Origin: an uncultured Sphingomonadaceae bacterium
GTDB lineage: Bacteria > Pseudomonadota > Alphaproteobacteria > Sphingomonadales > Sphingomonadaceae
Direction of reading: 5' to 3'
Length of the DNA: 24,446 nt
NCBI GenBank assembly: GCA_946479505.1
Contig: CAMLGC010000036.1
Location: forward strand, 1-24,446
Positions 23,692-24,446 of the stretch are shown in pieces (position 1 is the stretch's first letter; every line of letters begins with the position of its first letter). The notes beneath the pieces are model-generated. The model made no database searches, was not told where the DNA came from, and saw nothing but the letters and a program-made list of their open reading frames with translations. A program made the position numbers and the translations under genes.

Positions 23692-23943
23692 TTACTCCGC
23701 GCGCTCGGCCAACACCGTAAGCCCGCGCTCGTTGACCTCGGCGAAGCCGCCTTCGATGCGGATCGTCTCGGGAGCGGCCTTTTCCTCGCGATAGATGGTG
23801 AGGGTGCCGTCGCGGATCGTCGACATCAGCGGCGCGTGATGTTCGAGCACGCCGAAATCGCCCTCGCTGCCGGGGACGACGACCATGTGGACGTCCTCGG
23901 AGCGGACGAGACGTTCGGGCGTGACGAGTTCGAAGTGGAGCAT
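23692..23943 (-). CDS. atpC: ATP synthase F1 subunit epsilon, short form
   Basis: The epsilon subunit links the F1 central stalk to the c-ring. The 83-residue product covers only the N-terminal beta-sandwich: it begins [13 protein letters not shown] and holds [21 protein letters not shown] (residues about 21-41) and IEGGFAEV. The C-terminal helical hairpin of E. coli-type epsilon (about 50 more residues), which inhibits ATP hydrolysis, is missing. The clean stop and the absence of any further epsilon-like coding downstream suggest this is natural rather than a broken gene, and short forms are, as I recall, common in sphingomonads. The start MLHFELV is chosen because the upstream frame runs through an inverted repeat. 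It is the last gene of the ATP synthase operon here, 129 bases after atpD. Confidence 0.93.
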   Translation of the reverse strand: MLHFELVTPERLVRSEDVHMVVVPGSEGDFGVLEHHAPLMSTIRDGTLTIYREEKAAPETIRIEGGFAEVNERGLTVLAERAE

Positions 23944-23954
23944 TTTCGTTTCTC

Positions 23955-24066
23955 GCTCCCCTCCCGCGTGCGGGAGGGGCTGGGGGTGGGCTCGCGCTCT
24001 CAACCTTGCGCGACGCGGGGGGCGGGAGCCCACCCCCCGGCCCCCTCCCGCTTGCGGGAGGGGGAG
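23955..24066. repeat. Inverted pair of hairpin units (REPIN-like) between atpD and atpC
   Basis: The left unit stem CCCCTCCCGC/GCGGGAGGGG (23958-23979) and the right unit stem CCCCCTCCCGC/GCGGGAGGGGG (24041-24064) are near-identical hairpins. Together with their flanks (GGGTGGGCTC facing GAGCCCACCC) they form about 40-base imperfect inverted arms. The element sits inside the ATP synthase operon and could lower atpC expression relative to atpD or mark an mRNA processing point. The role is inference. Confidence 0.85.
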
Positions 24067-24072
24067 AAGACG

Positions 24073-24446
<374 letters not shown>

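Overview
The window looks like an ordinary, gene-dense stretch of chromosome from a high-GC alphaproteobacterium, most likely a member of the Sphingomonadales. The basis is the conserved alphaproteobacterial housekeeping order (grpE-hrcA-rph-rdgB-hemW, then lppC-type lipoprotein-rsmI-yraN-gshB, then xerC-transaldolase-priA and the atpDC end of the ATP synthase operon), the codon and base bias, and palindromic repeats of the kind common in sphingomonads. The species cannot be fixed from the sequence. No tRNA, rRNA, CRISPR array, insertion sequence or prophage gene was seen. No gene-free gap exceeds about 205 bases.

Layout: 1-880 (-) is a truncated CYP153-like cytochrome P450 with a palindromic operator-like site upstream. 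953-3087 (-) is a two-gene NatA/NatB-type ABC exporter. 3159-4301 (+) is queG (queuosine synthesis), followed at 4358-5551 (+) by a bacterial indoleamine 2,3-dioxygenase-family haem protein. 5688-7930 (-) is a run of a DUF6438-type lipoprotein, hrcA and grpE, with a perfect 29-bp inverted repeat between hrcA and grpE. 8032-9374 (+) is rph-rdgB. A CAP/SCP-domain protein lies on the minus strand at 9534-10079, and hemW follows at 10121-11269 (+). An LppC/LpoA-like lipoprotein (11350-12546, -) diverges from rsmI-yraN-gshB-dedA (12560-15378, +). xerC and a short transaldolase (15375-16914, -) converge on dedA. A DUF2490 outer-membrane-type protein (17120-17800), priA (17856-20030) and a membrane-anchored trypsin-like protease (20071-21609) run on the plus strand. 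The minus strand then carries a CPBP-family intramembrane protease, ada, atpC and the 3' end of atpD.

Functional threads: protein quality control (HrcA/GrpE, two proteases), nucleic-acid housekeeping (RNase PH, RdgB, PriA, XerC, Ada, RsmI, QueG), envelope functions (LppC-like lipoprotein, DedA, ABC exporter, DUF2490) and energy and redox metabolism (ATP synthase, glutathione synthetase, transaldolase). The lifestyle-specific genes are the CYP153-like hydroxylase and the IDO-family enzyme.

The most notable non-coding features are four elements made of two inverted copies of a hairpin unit (REPIN-like) in gene junctions, the perfect 29-bp palindrome inside the hrcA-grpE transcript, a triple 11-bp-spaced TGTCAT-like repeat resembling a PhoB box upstream of the DUF2490 gene, and an operator-like palindrome upstream of the P450. 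I found no clear evidence of a wholly new multi-gene system. The best candidates for new biology are these regulatory and repeat structures and the unusual domain layout of the membrane-anchored protease.
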